Assembly (NCBI GenBank): GCA_947489085.1
Contig: CANLCJ010000002.1
Location: 1-64,000 of the forward strand
Direction of reading: 5' to 3'
Origin: an uncultured Flavobacteriaceae bacterium
GTDB taxonomy: Bacteria; Bacteroidota; Bacteroidia; Flavobacteriales; Flavobacteriaceae
Length of the DNA stretch: 64,000 bases
Shown: positions 54,249-63,201 of the stretch, in pieces
Layout of the letters: each line of letters opens with the position of its first letter
Numbering within the stretch: position 1 is the stretch's first letter
The notes under the pieces: generated by a model
What the model saw: the letters and a program-made list of their open reading frames with translations, nothing else
What the model was told of the DNA's origin: nothing
Database searches by the model: none
Position numbers and translations under genes: made by a program

Positions 54249-54822
54249 AAATGAGCGAGGCTTAACCTAAATACATTTCCTTGTGCGCCTCTTACGTAAT
54301 ACATACTAGTTTTGGCATTAATACCGCCTAGTGGTAGATTTGTTTCTGGCATTCTGTTCCCTAAACCATTGTAAGTAAGGGTTACGGTGGTTATACTGTT
54401 ATCTTCTTATTTTTCTATGTGTCGAACTTTACCATACACACGCTATTCAATTTTAGATATGTTGGCTTGTTCACCTTTTTATGTTACCCTGGGGCATCAT
54501 AACCATAGTTTGCATTATAGTATTTCCTTGTGCTGGTTGAAAATGTACCTAATGGATTTTTATCTAAATTTATTAAACTGGTTACCTTCGTTTTTATGTT
54601 AGCATTGTATAGGTTACGTGTGTTTGTGTTTCCTAAGGTTTCAGATGCTGTAAAAGAGGTTATGCTGCCTACGAGTCTGGTTGTAGTTACTGTAATAGTT
54701 AAGTGAGTAAACAAAAGGCGTCTTTGCCTATGTCGTTTACGCCTGCCATTGGATCAACCTTGTAAGGTGTAGACGTAATTAATACCTAGTACGTTTTGTA
54801 CGCCTAACTCTGTTCGTGCTAA
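54249..54822 (-). pseudogene. Decayed RHS/YD-repeat protein gene
   Basis: No intact frame exists, but minus-strand translation gives ordered fragments typical of Bacteroidota RHS proteins. In order they are RTELGVQNVLGINYVYTLQG, then stop and frameshift, VNDIGKDAF, SFTASETLGNTNTRNLYNAN with VTSLINLDKNPLGTF, SKIE(stop)RVYGKVRHIEK, VTLTYNGLGNRMPET and MYYVRGAQGNVF. The order is the one expected for the RHS core, with several stops, frameshifts and missing segments between pieces. The C-terminal toxin-like part and the N-terminus are not present. It is a dead remnant between the EMPSL gene and the ppiD-like gene. Confidence 0.85.
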
Positions 54823-54843
54823 TGCCTAATAGATGCTTATAGT

Positions 54844-54942
54844 AATGGTTTTATTTTGGCAGTTACTTCAACTAACTCTATCACTTATTTTAACACAAAA
54901 GATTGCAAGACTGTTATACCTTATCGATATATGATAAAATAA
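54844..54942 (+). pseudogene. Duplicated 3' end of the GHMP kinase gene
   Basis: Thirty-three codons in one frame read NGFILAVTSTNSITYFNTKD, then CKTVIPYRYMIK and stop. They align without gaps to the C-terminus of the GHMP kinase 1.5 kb upstream (GDFILAATSTNPTSYFNAKG, then FDTVIPYNDMVL). The nucleotide match is strong but diverged, so the copy is old. There is no start and nothing upstream that extends the similarity. It is a fossil of a duplication or rearrangement. Confidence 0.85.
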
Positions 54943-54945
54943 AAA

Positions 54946-54968
54946 AGCCTTGGTGTTTTACCAAGGCT
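54946..54968 (-). terminator. Rho-independent terminator after the ppiD-like gene
   Basis: AGCCTTGG and CCAAGGCT form a perfect 8-bp stem with a 7-base loop. On the minus strand it is followed by TTTTTTATTTT. It lies about 25 bases past the ppiD-like stop and ends the coaX-lptC-ppiD run. Confidence 0.88.
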
Positions 54969-54993
54969 CTTAATATTTGTGTTTTGTTAATCC

Positions 54994-57123
54994 TTACTGT
55001 ATTTGAAGTTTTGCTCTATTATCTTCGATAACTGCTGCTTCTTTTAGTGCATTGTATAGCTTTGAATTTACTACACTGGATTTTCTTGTTTCTATTTGAT
55101 TTGCAAAAGACTGATAATTATCTAGAGCTACTGCTGGTGTTACCTTAGTAACTTGTACTATGTATACACCTTTTTCACCAGCAATTAATTGAGAAGTTTC
55201 TCCTTCTTTTAAAGCAAAAGCTGCACCAACTACTAAAGGTTCTCTTCCTGCACCAGATATGGTTGGATTCTTCATGTTTATTGCAGATGCTGTTCTTACC
55301 GATGTACTTTCTGCTGCTGCAACATCATCTAGACTTGTAGCCGATATACGCGACTTTATAAGTTCTGCCTTGCGTTCTTTTCTTATCTTAGGTAATACTG
55401 TGGCAGAAGCGTCTTCTACACTCATTAAACCTTCTTCGTGTCTAGCCACAAGCTGTACTATGGCATAACCATTAGGTACCGTAAAACGTTTTACGTCTCC
55501 TATGTTTGCTTCTTCACTAAAAGTCCAACGCACAATAGGCCTTTGATTTCCTAATCCCGGAATATTCTCGTCTAAAGCTTTCATGCCGTTTACAGGTCTT
55601 ACAGTGTAATTTTTTTCTTTAGCTGCGTTTTCAAAATCGCCTTCGTTTGCTGTTATTTCAAAATTAGAAGCATCTCTAAATATAGCATCTATAGTAGCTT
55701 CAGATGGCTCTATGTTTCTTGATATTGTGGCTATCTGTACTGCTTTAACTTTCTCTTTTTGCCCTTCTACTTCTATAACGTGATAACCAAAGTTTGTTTT
55801 TACAACTCCTAAATCTCCAGTTTTACCTTCAAACTCGAAAGCGTTAAACTCTGGTACCATTGTACCATAAGGATGCCAATCGTAACGCCCTTCTTTATCT
55901 ACACTTCCTTGATCTGAAGAAAATGCTTTTACAAACTCTGGAAATTTAGAGCGATCTCTTTTTAGTACACTCAATAAACTATCTGCTGTTGCTTTTGCTT
56001 GTTCTTGAGTTTGTGTTACTTCTGGCTTTACAGCTGCAGCACCTACATGAGGTATTAAAATGTGTCTTACCTTAGCCGAGTCTGGCAATTGCTTAGCAGC
56101 AACAACTTTTGTTAGTTTAAAAGCGCCCGCATCTTTGTAAGGCCCGTATACGCTTCCTACATTAAGTTTATAAATTGTATCTGCTATACTTTTAGGTAAA
56201 TCTTTTTTGAAGACAAAACGGTCATCGAATTTGGAATCTGAACCTGCAATTAAATTAACATAGCTTTCGTGGTCTTTTACGTTGCTAAACGCTTTTATAG
56301 AATCAGTTCTTCCGTTATTATATTCTACGTGACCTTCTTTAAACTTCTGTAGTACCGCTTTTATTGCATTTTCGTCTTCTACAGTAGCAACCTCTTTAAA
56401 CTCTACATATTTAATATCTGTCTTCTCTTCTACTTTAAACTCATTTTTGTGCGCTTCTATGTAAGATTTAATATCAGATTTTTTCACCTCTATTGTGCTA
56501 TCAGGAATTTTGGAGTAAGGGACTTGCACGTATTTAACATCTACTTTATTGCCTTGCAAGTTATGCTCTAACTCTCCTTCTGCTAATGTCCCTATTAAAC
56601 CTGCCTTAACTAAGTTAAAATAGTTTTGTTCTAACGCGTTGGTAGCTACTCTTTTTTCATAATCTACCCAACTGGCATAAGCTTGATCGGATGTGTTTTT
56701 TAAATTCGCTATGTACTCGTTCATTTTACCTTCATCGAAAGTACCAGCTTCATTCAAAAATTCTGGACTACCAGACAATGCTGTTTTTAACAAATCTCGC
56801 ATTTGGTCTTTCTCTACTGTAACCCCTAATTTTTCGTATTCTGATGCAAGTACAGCCTCTCTAATTTCGCCATCCCACACACGATTCATAACCTGCGTAT
56901 TGGTAGCGTTTGGCCCCATTTGGCGCTGCATGGTTTCCACTTTCTGTAAAAAATCATCTCTTGTAATTTCCTTACCATTTATTGTAGCAACCGTATTTTG
57001 AGATCTTGCTGTTAAGGCATCGCTATTTCTAAATAAATCCGCCAGTACAAAAGCAAATAATGCTAGTGCTATTATAAGAATGAGAAATAATGAACGTTGT
57101 CTAATTTTATTTAAAACTGCCAT
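54994..57123 (-). CDS. PpiD-like periplasmic peptidyl-prolyl isomerase
   Basis: This 709-aa membrane-anchored chaperone helps outer-membrane and secreted proteins fold. One N-terminal transmembrane segment (about residues 12-30, LFLILIIALALFAFVLADLF) is followed by a SurA_N-like helical region (about 35-200). A parvulin domain spans about 345-460, with RHILIPHV at its start and FGYHVIEVEGQ at its end. A second degenerate parvulin-like segment lies at about 490-640. The size and single anchor match PpiD (E. coli 623 aa) rather than soluble SurA. It is last in the minus-strand envelope run and is closed by a terminator. Confidence 0.93.
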   Translation of the reverse strand: MAVLNKIRQRSLFLILIIALALFAFVLADLFRNSDALTARSQNTVATINGKEITRDDFLQKVETMQRQMGPNATNTQVMNRVWDGEIREAVLASEYEKLGVTVEKDQMRDLLKTALSGSPEFLNEAGTFDEGKMNEYIANLKNTSDQAYASWVDYEKRVATNALEQNYFNLVKAGLIGTLAEGELEHNLQGNKVDVKYVQVPYSKIPDSTIEVKKSDIKSYIEAHKNEFKVEEKTDIKYVEFKEVATVEDENAIKAVLQKFKEGHVEYNNGRTDSIKAFSNVKDHESYVNLIAGSDSKFDDRFVFKKDLPKSIADTIYKLNVGSVYGPYKDAGAFKLTKVVAAKQLPDSAKVRHILIPHVGAAAVKPEVTQTQEQAKATADSLLSVLKRDRSKFPEFVKAFSSDQGSVDKEGRYDWHPYGTMVPEFNAFEFEGKTGDLGVVKTNFGYHVIEVEGQKEKVKAVQIATISRNIEPSEATIDAIFRDASNFEITANEGDFENAAKEKNYTVRPVNGMKALDENIPGLGNQRPIVRWTFSEEANIGDVKRFTVPNGYAIVQLVARHEEGLMSVEDASATVLPKIRKERKAELIKSRISATSLDDVAAAESTSVRTASAINMKNPTISGAGREPLVVGAAFALKEGETSQLIAGEKGVYIVQVTKVTPAVALDNYQSFANQIETRKSSVVNSKLYNALKEAAVIEDNRAKLQIQ

Positions 57124-57411
57124 GTGCTTATTAAAAATGTTAAACCTTAATTCGGTCTTTTTTTGTTAATGTCATTACTAAACGCTCTTGCTTTAGACTA
57201 TAAAATACTAAAACAATGCATTTTGATAAAAATACCGTGCGCGAAAATACCATTTTCTGTTTAATAATAAAAGAAGAAGTATTCATTATATTGCAAGAAA
57301 GTGACTCTAGATTTGGATATTTTACAATTATTTAGCCGAGCAGCTAATACTTTTGTTAAAACTAGGCTACATGCGGTTTTATTGAAACACGAAATAGTGC
57401 TGTTTTAAGCA

Positions 57412-58701
57412 CTAATCTTCTTCAATAAGTTTAACTTCAACTAAGTCTATTTTAGTATTAGATACTTCTAGCATAATAAACTGAAAGGTGCCTATGGTAA
57501 TTACTTCGCCCTTTTGTGGTATTTCTTCCGTATGATTTACTATTAAGCCTCCTAGAGTCTCGTAGTTCTCGTTTTCTGGTAAATTTATTTTATAAGTTTC
57601 GTTGATGTAATCTACCTCCATTCTTGCCGAGAACTGGTAGGTAACCTCATCTATTTGCTGTTCTTTTAAATCTATAGTATCGTGCTCGTCTTCTATTTCC
57701 CCAAAAAGCTCTTCTACAATATCTTCAACCGTCATTATACCAGAAGTACCTCCATACTCATCTAAAACTACAGCAATGCTCTTTCGCTTTTTTGTTAGAA
57801 TATTTAACACATCGCTTATTAAAACAGTACCTGGCACAAACTCTACTGGCATTAATATAGACCTTATGTTTTTTGGTGTTTTAAAAAGCTCGAACGAATG
57901 GACGTAGCCCAAAATATCATCGATAGAATTTCTGTAAACTAAAATTTTAGAATACCCTGTATCTGTAAATAAGCTGCTTAAACTTGTTATGCTTTCGTTA
58001 ATTTCTACGGCCACTAATTCTGTTCGGGGTACCATAACTTCCCTTGCTTTTACTTCTGAAAACTCTAAAGCATTTTGAAAGATCTGGATCTCGGAGTCTA
58101 CCTCATCATGTGCCTCTACAGACTCCATTTGCTCGCTAATATAATTTCCTAATTCTACTTTAGTGAAAGCCATTTGTATATTATCGCCTTCAGTCTTAAA
58201 AAAGTATTTAAGTATTAGATCTGACAACCAGATTACAAAGTTAGACACCCACGTAAATAACACAAAAAACACATAGGCAGGCATTGCAAAAATTTTTATA
58301 AGTGAATTGGCATAAATTTGAAAAAACACTTTTGGTAAAAACTCTGCTGTAATTAAAATAACTAGTGTAGATATAATGGTTTGAGAAAGCAAACTCAAAT
58401 CGTTAAGCATATAGTTTAAAAGCGGGAAACTTGTAGGTAGTATACTTTGAAACCACCCTACTAAAACATCTCCCATAAAAAAGCCATATATAACTAATGC
58501 TATATTATTACCAATTAACATTGTTGTAATAAACTTTGATGGTCTTTCTGTAAGTTTAGTAAGTACCTTGGCCAAAAGCCCTTCTTGCTTTTTTTCTATT
58601 TCTATGTGGATTTTGTTTGAAGACACATAGGCTATCTCCATACCAGAAAAAAAAGCAGATAAGAGTAAGGACACCACTATTATGATAACATAAAGTACCA
58701 T
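57412..58701 (-). CDS. CNNM/CorC-type hemolysin-family membrane protein
   Basis: This 429-aa inner-membrane protein has an N-terminal CNNM domain (about residues 1-190, four hydrophobic segments, including FFSGMEIAYVSSNK at about 17-30). Two CBS domains follow (about 205-335, with REVMVPRTELVAVE and VVLDEYGGTSGIMTVEDIVE). The C-terminal CorC/HlyC domain (about 345-429) contains ENYETLGGLIVN. The family is linked to Mg2+/Co2+ export or resistance. GldE of gliding bacteria has the same layout, but gldD and ssb, its usual neighbours, are absent here. Transport specificity cannot be told. Confidence 0.92.
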   Translation of the reverse strand: MVLYVIIIVVSLLLSAFFSGMEIAYVSSNKIHIEIEKKQEGLLAKVLTKLTERPSKFITTMLIGNNIALVIYGFFMGDVLVGWFQSILPTSFPLLNYMLNDLSLLSQTIISTLVILITAEFLPKVFFQIYANSLIKIFAMPAYVFFVLFTWVSNFVIWLSDLILKYFFKTEGDNIQMAFTKVELGNYISEQMESVEAHDEVDSEIQIFQNALEFSEVKAREVMVPRTELVAVEINESITSLSSLFTDTGYSKILVYRNSIDDILGYVHSFELFKTPKNIRSILMPVEFVPGTVLISDVLNILTKKRKSIAVVLDEYGGTSGIMTVEDIVEELFGEIEDEHDTIDLKEQQIDEVTYQFSARMEVDYINETYKINLPENENYETLGGLIVNHTEEIPQKGEVITIGTFQFIMLEVSNTKIDLVEVKLIEED

Positions 58702-58704
58702 TTA

Positions 58705-58890
58705 CTAGTTTTTATTGTCGAATTTTTTAGCAAATTTTCTTCTAAAAAAGAACATAAAAACAGCTACAACAGCTAATAAAATTGAAGGGGAATCTATTTT
58801 GCCATTTGTAACATATTTCGAAATGGCGCCATATAAAAATAAAGCTCCAAATACGAGATAGGCATACTGAAAAAATTTAGTGTATCGCAT
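58705..58890 (-). CDS. Small two-helix membrane protein
   Basis: This is a 61-aa protein with two hydrophobic segments (about residues 9-26 and 35-50) and a basic C-terminus (RRKFAKKFDNKN). It ends 3 bases before the CNNM/CorC gene, so the two are co-translated or coupled. No family function is known to me. The fixed position beside CNNM/CorC suggests an accessory role, which is inference. Confidence 0.7.
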   Translation of the reverse strand: MRYTKFFQYAYLVFGALFLYGAISKYVTNGKIDSPSILLAVVAVFMFFFRRKFAKKFDNKN

Positions 58891-58982
58891 ATCGAATTTG
58901 TATTATGTAAATATACTTAAAATAGGCTTTAAACTGCTGGAAAATTTAGTGCAAAAACTATGAGTAGTTTTGTTTAATGCAG

Positions 58983-59537
58983 TTACTCTTTTAAGGTAAT
59001 TATACCCGTTATTTCAAGTACCTCTGCATTACTAAATTTAGAATTGGAATCGAAACCATTACCATTTATAACATCTTGACCTGTTCTAAAAGTTACTGGT
59101 TTATTAGTAAACAGCCACTCTGCTTTATTGTCGTAATACAATTGTTCCGCAAATAGTGTATCGTTAGCATCTGTTACTACCTTAACGTTACCTTGTAAAT
59201 CTATAATATTAGTTTTATTATAAACAATAGCATAATCTGCAATTATAGTTCCTTTTTTTACATCATCTTCGAAAACTTCGAGATTAACACCTTCTGTAAA
59301 CTTATTATATCCAAAGGCTTTATTACTGTAATCGTACATCTTTGGGCTTAGCAGTATGGCTTCTACTTTACCAGAATCTGTATATTTTAAGTTAATATTT
59401 TCTGCAACGCCTATAGGTTCATTTTCAGATACACCTATATTTTGTACGTCTTTAAAATTATTTTTACACGAAAAAAGCATAGCTACAACACAAGTTGTAA
59501 CTATGCTTCTATATATACTTATATGCAATTTTGGCAT
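58983..59537 (-). CDS. lptC: LPS transport lipoprotein LptC
   Basis: This 184-aa periplasmic protein hands LPS from the LptBFG extractor to LptA. I use ATG 59537, whose A overlaps the TPR gene's stop (TAATG). The upstream ATG at 59576 would lie inside the TPR gene and add a polar tail. The signal ends VVAMLFSC, so it is a lipoprotein, as is usual in Bacteroidota. The mature part shows the LptC/OstA beta-jellyroll pattern, with GTIIADYAIVYNKTNIIDLQ and GNVKVVTDANDTLFAEQLYYD (about 85-130). Confidence 0.9.
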   Translation of the reverse strand: MPKLHISIYRSIVTTCVVAMLFSCKNNFKDVQNIGVSENEPIGVAENINLKYTDSGKVEAILLSPKMYDYSNKAFGYNKFTEGVNLEVFEDDVKKGTIIADYAIVYNKTNIIDLQGNVKVVTDANDTLFAEQLYYDNKAEWLFTNKPVTFRTGQDVINGNGFDSNSKFSNAEVLEITGIITLKE

Positions 59538-60916
59538 TATACCTTTGGTACTGTTACAGATGCTCCTATCCAACATCCTATTTTAATAGTTTGCCCTGCA
59601 TTACCTTTTGTAAATATGTCTTGCTTACTTGGTGCTTTGGCTCTATAATTAGCTGCATCTTGCGCTGCTGCTTTCTTTAAAGAGGCATCTACACGTGAAG
59701 CTTTTTCAGCTTCTTGCGCTGCTAACCAATACACAGCTCTTTTGTTAAAGTTGCCATCGCCACAGCTATTTGCACTTTTGGCATACATACGTGCTATAGC
59801 TAGATACGGCCTACCGCTAGATGGGTTTAACTTTAATGCTTTTCTAAAGTAATCTCTAGCTTGTCCATATTGCCCTTTACTCTTTAAATTAGAGCCAATT
59901 TTGCTTGCTATCTTAGCTTTCTTAAACGAATCTGTTTCTAAATCGTAAGCTTCTTTAAAGTATTTTAGAGCTTCTGTTGTTTTTCCTTTTTTAAACAACA
60001 GTGTTCCGGCATAGTATTTTGTATCTGCAGATGGCGCTGCTGTGTCGTAAGCCTTAACTAATTTCTCGTACAACGCATCGTCTGTACACTCTTTTCTATA
60101 CATTCTACTTACCGCACGTTTTAACCAAACAGCGTCGTTTTTATTTGCTTCAAAATCTTTTGTGTATAACGGTATCAGGTTTTCGCAGTTTGCACGACCT
60201 CCTAATTGCTTATCGATACTTCCAGAAATTCTTTCGTAAGCAGATAATACTTGCCCGTAATACTTTTTGTATTTCAATTCCTTTCCAGATAAAGGCGTAC
60301 CTGCATCTTCTTTTTCTACTAGTGTATTTAATTTTCCTGATGCTAATTGTACTTCTTCTTCAATTTTCTCTGTTACATCATCATATTTATCAAATAAAGC
60401 CTTCGCAGGCTTTTCTCCTGCATCGTATAGTTTTACCATCAAGTAAAAGTAGGTATACAAGCTTTTTGGATCTTTAAATGATTTTTTATCTGCAATGTAA
60501 CCTGCATCGAAACATTCATATAATTCAGTATCAGATTTACTTAATAATTCTTTATTATCGAAAAATAGTTGACATATTTTTGCTCTGTATTCCCCTACAG
60601 GAGTTTTGCTTGGGTAATACTCCATACGTTCTTCCCAAAGTTTAGCTAAATCATCTATGTATTGATCTTTATCATGCCCCTTCGCTTTGCTTATCTTGTC
60701 TGTTAATATTTTTTCGCCATAGGTATAAATAGCACGGCTAAGCTTAGGGTTGCTAGATCTTAGTTCCTTGAAAGGTTTGTAGGCTTCATCGTAATTTTTT
60801 GCCTTGGCATATTCTGTCATTATAGACAGTTTAGCTACATTTTCTTCGTCTTGAGCATTTAGACTCACTACCGAAAAAGTTAGTAAAAAAACTAATAATG
60901 TAATTTTTGTTTTCAT
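59537..60916 (-). CDS. Exported tetratricopeptide repeat protein
   Basis: This 459-aa protein has a signal peptide (MKTKITLLVFLLTFSVVSLN/AQ) when started at ATG 60916. Two further ATGs upstream would lengthen the n-region and overlap the previous gene. TPR helices cover most of the chain and are clearest at about residues 295-390 (KYYAGTLLFKKGKTTEALKY, YGQARDYFRKALKLNPSSGR and PYLAIARMYAKSANSCGDGN). It resembles Bacteroidota periplasmic TPR scaffold proteins next to lptC. A role in outer-membrane biogenesis fits the context but is not proven. Confidence 0.88.
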   Translation of the reverse strand: MKTKITLLVFLLTFSVVSLNAQDEENVAKLSIMTEYAKAKNYDEAYKPFKELRSSNPKLSRAIYTYGEKILTDKISKAKGHDKDQYIDDLAKLWEERMEYYPSKTPVGEYRAKICQLFFDNKELLSKSDTELYECFDAGYIADKKSFKDPKSLYTYFYLMVKLYDAGEKPAKALFDKYDDVTEKIEEEVQLASGKLNTLVEKEDAGTPLSGKELKYKKYYGQVLSAYERISGSIDKQLGGRANCENLIPLYTKDFEANKNDAVWLKRAVSRMYRKECTDDALYEKLVKAYDTAAPSADTKYYAGTLLFKKGKTTEALKYFKEAYDLETDSFKKAKIASKIGSNLKSKGQYGQARDYFRKALKLNPSSGRPYLAIARMYAKSANSCGDGNFNKRAVYWLAAQEAEKASRVDASLKKAAAQDAANYRAKAPSKQDIFTKGNAGQTIKIGCWIGASVTVPKV

Positions 60917-60935
60917 AATGGTGTTCATGTTCTGA

Positions 60936-62243
60936 TTAATCAAATTTTCGTTTTTGGAACCATTTATCGTTTAAGGATAAACTTAGCTGTAAATTTATAA
61001 AGTTCTCTTCCACTAGGTTGTTGTTAGTAGTTCCTCTCTGCCCTATCTCGAAACCTATGTTTGCGTTAGAACCAAATTTACCAACTGGTATACCTACTCC
61101 AAAAGATATGCCAAACTCGTCAATAGATTCTGTTTGTATATTTAAGCCTGTTTGCTCCATTCTAAAACCTGCCCTATAAACCACTCGTTTATAAAAGCTT
61201 GAAAACGCATTGTATCTAGGAATATAAAATCCTCCTACAGAAAAGCGAGAAGCATTTTCGTAAGTCGTGGCTGGCGTTTGAAAAAACGGATTTGAGAATG
61301 TACTGGTGTTTTGAAATTCGTATTCTGCACCAACGAACCATTTTCTTGGTTGGCCTATTCCTGCGCCAAACGAAAATTTTGTTGGTAGCGTTAAATCTGT
61401 TTCTCTTAAACCTTGAGCATCTAAATTTACATCAGATTCATCTCTAGGTATTTCTTGTCCTGTGTTTTGATTTAAAAGTACTGTTGCTAAGGCGCGTTGA
61501 TTTTTTGAAGTTAGATTACTTTGAGGCGTGTAGGTGGCTGCTGTTACTAACTCTAGAGACTTTGTAACCATTCTTTTATAAGACACTCCAAAATCTACAG
61601 TTACTCCACTAAGATCCGACCTACTTTCTTCTCGGGATTGAGCAACTAAAGGCACACCATTGCTATCGAAACCAAAAGATATTGCACTTGCTTCTATATT
61701 TCCAAAATTATATTGACCATTTACCCCTATTTGCAACCCATCGGTAAAGGAATATGCAAATCCAAGAAAAGCTTTATTAAGGCCTCCATCTCCAGAAAAA
61801 CGACTTTCAGGTTCACCATTATCATTTTCGGTTTCTAAACGGTAGCCTACAGATGTAAAAGGTAAAATTCCAATCCCCACACCAAACTTACCTACGGGAA
61901 AAGCTAGTGCGAAATAATCGAAAGTTGCTGTTGTAGCTTGGGCTTCCGTTGTATTACTTTCCAAGTTCGTACTAGAATAACTGCCACCTATGGTGTACTT
62001 TACTGGTCTATTTTCATTATCGAAAGTTGTAAGGTTAGGACCTGAAAAAGAAGCTGGGTTGCGCAAATTTATATGTATACTATCTGTATAGATACTTAAA
62101 CTTCCCATACTCCTATTTTCTACAGTTCCTTTAAATTTGAGACTTCCTATACCATAAAATGAGTATGGTGAGTCTCCGCCTTTTTGGGCATAAGTTGTCA
62201 CTGTAAAAATTGTAACAAAAACTACTAAAAGTTTTCTTATCAT
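60936..62243 (-). CDS. Outer-membrane beta-barrel protein
   Basis: This 435-aa outer-membrane protein has a signal peptide ending TTYAQ/K (residue 20). The N-terminal motif GGDSPYSFYGIGSLKFKG and the alternating strands (for example FALAFPVGKFGVGIGILPFT and GISFGVGIPVGKFGSNANIG) give a barrel of about 14 or more strands. It resembles the OmpP1/FadL-like group found downstream of coaX in flavobacteria. A hydrophobic-ligand transport role is possible but not shown. It directly abuts coaX and lies 19 bases before the TPR gene. Confidence 0.87.
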   Translation of the reverse strand: MIRKLLVVFVTIFTVTTYAQKGGDSPYSFYGIGSLKFKGTVENRSMGSLSIYTDSIHINLRNPASFSGPNLTTFDNENRPVKYTIGGSYSSTNLESNTTEAQATTATFDYFALAFPVGKFGVGIGILPFTSVGYRLETENDNGEPESRFSGDGGLNKAFLGFAYSFTDGLQIGVNGQYNFGNIEASAISFGFDSNGVPLVAQSREESRSDLSGVTVDFGVSYKRMVTKSLELVTAATYTPQSNLTSKNQRALATVLLNQNTGQEIPRDESDVNLDAQGLRETDLTLPTKFSFGAGIGQPRKWFVGAEYEFQNTSTFSNPFFQTPATTYENASRFSVGGFYIPRYNAFSSFYKRVVYRAGFRMEQTGLNIQTESIDEFGISFGVGIPVGKFGSNANIGFEIGQRGTTNNNLVEENFINLQLSLSLNDKWFQKRKFD

Positions 62244-62972
62244 TCAATTAGAATTAAATTTCAAAATATAATTTAGACCTTCTAAAATAAAATTTGAGTT
62301 GGCAAATATGCTACTTTTTAATTGTTCTGACAAGAAATTAGCATCACCCCCTGTTAAAATTATTGTTAAATCGGAATATTTTTCTTTATAGCGTTTCACA
62401 AAGCCATCTATTTCATTTACAACACCATGAACCACACCAACATGCATTGAAGTGCTCGTAGAATCTCCTACCAAAAATTGTGGCTTTTCAGTGTTTAATA
62501 ACGGTAAGTTTGCTGTTAAATTATTCAAAGCCTTATATCGTGTTCTTATTCCTGGAGAAATAGCCCCTCCTAAGTATGCATTATCTTGTGTAACAAAATC
62601 GTAAGTAATACATGTTCCTGCATCTATAATTAGTGTATTGTTATTTGGGTATTTATAAACTGCTGCACTAACCAGCGCAATTCTATCTAAACCCAATGTA
62701 TTTGGTGTTTTGTAAAGATTATAAAAAGGCACTTTAGTAAGGTGCGTTAATTCTAATAGCCTAAAATTATGCTTTAAGCATTTAATTTGCACTTTACTAA
62801 TTGAAGCTACTGACGAAATAATGGCATTTTTTAATTCTGGATATTCTTTTTTAAGTGTTCTTATAATTTCTATAAAACGTTCTAGATCGACAGCTTTCTT
62901 GTAAAGCAATTTATCCGCTTTAAAAACAGCAAATTTCACACGTGTATTACCAACATCGACAACTAAATTCAT
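62244..62972 (-). CDS. coaX: Type III pantothenate kinase CoaX
   Basis: CoaX phosphorylates pantothenate, the first step of coenzyme A synthesis. The phosphate-1 motif is VVDVGNTRVKFAVF (about residues 4-17), the catalytic region IIDAGTCITYDF (about 121-132) and GAISPGIRTRYKAL (about 138-151). The motif DSTSTSMHVGVVHG (about 170-183) binds the nucleotide. The length of 242 aa is standard. It heads the minus-strand run that continues through lptC to the ppiD-like gene; only its own product is cytoplasmic metabolism. Confidence 0.96.
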   Translation of the reverse strand: MNLVVDVGNTRVKFAVFKADKLLYKKAVDLERFIEIIRTLKKEYPELKNAIISSVASISKVQIKCLKHNFRLLELTHLTKVPFYNLYKTPNTLGLDRIALVSAAVYKYPNNNTLIIDAGTCITYDFVTQDNAYLGGAISPGIRTRYKALNNLTANLPLLNTEKPQFLVGDSTSTSMHVGVVHGVVNEIDGFVKRYKEKYSDLTIILTGGDANFLSEQLKSSIFANSNFILEGLNYILKFNSN

Positions 62973-62989
62973 AAAATGAGCTTAAAACG

Positions 62990-62997
62990 CAAAACTA
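62990..62997 (-). promoter_or_regulatory. Candidate -7 element for the coaX run
   Basis: TAGTTTTG on the minus strand fits TAnnTTTG and lies 17 bases before the coaX start. No TTG at normal spacing is seen upstream. Confidence 0.45.
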
Positions 62998-63074
62998 CAA
63001 AACCATGAGAACTAAACCTTTAAATATTTTACAATTCGAAAAGTAAAAAAAACTCATTTTTTTGCATTATTATT

Positions 63075-63105
63075 TTGGCAAATACCAAAATTGAATATAT
63101 ATTTG
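63075..63105 (+). promoter_or_regulatory. Promoter of tRNA-Phe
   Basis: TTG (63075-63077) and TATATTTG (63098-63105) are 20 bp apart, a full match to the Bacteroidota housekeeping promoter. Transcription would start about 10 bases before the tRNA. Confidence 0.8.
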
Positions 63106-63120
63106 CAACCGCTTTAGCGA

Positions 63121-63193
63121 GGTACCTTAGCTCAGTTGGTAGAGCAAAGGACTGAAAATCCTTGTGTCCCTGGTTCGATTCCTGGAGGTACCA
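63121..63193 (+). tRNA. tRNA-Phe (anticodon GAA)
   Basis: A full cloverleaf is visible. The acceptor arms are GGTACCT and AGGTACC with discriminator A, the D-loop reads AGCTCAGTTGGTAGAGC, and the T-arm reads CCTGGTTCGATTCCTGG. The anticodon arm AAGGACTGAAAATCCTT carries GAA in the loop CTGAAAA. CCA is not encoded; ACA follows instead, so it must be added after transcription. Confidence 0.97.
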
Positions 63194-63201
63194 CACAAGT
63201 T

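Noticed and set aside
54484-54714. 76-aa minus-strand open frame as a real gene
   Set aside because: Its sequence is an internal piece of an RHS-type protein, with matching fragments on both sides in other frames, so it is part of a pseudogene.
57124-57411. Possible gene or RNA between the ppiD-like and CNNM/CorC genes
   Set aside because: No frame of useful length, no strong hairpin and no promoter pair was found in this 288-base gap.
57412-58701. Gliding motility protein GldE
   Set aside because: The domain order is the same, but gldD and ssb, the usual neighbours of gldE, are absent, so the general CNNM/CorC name is safer.
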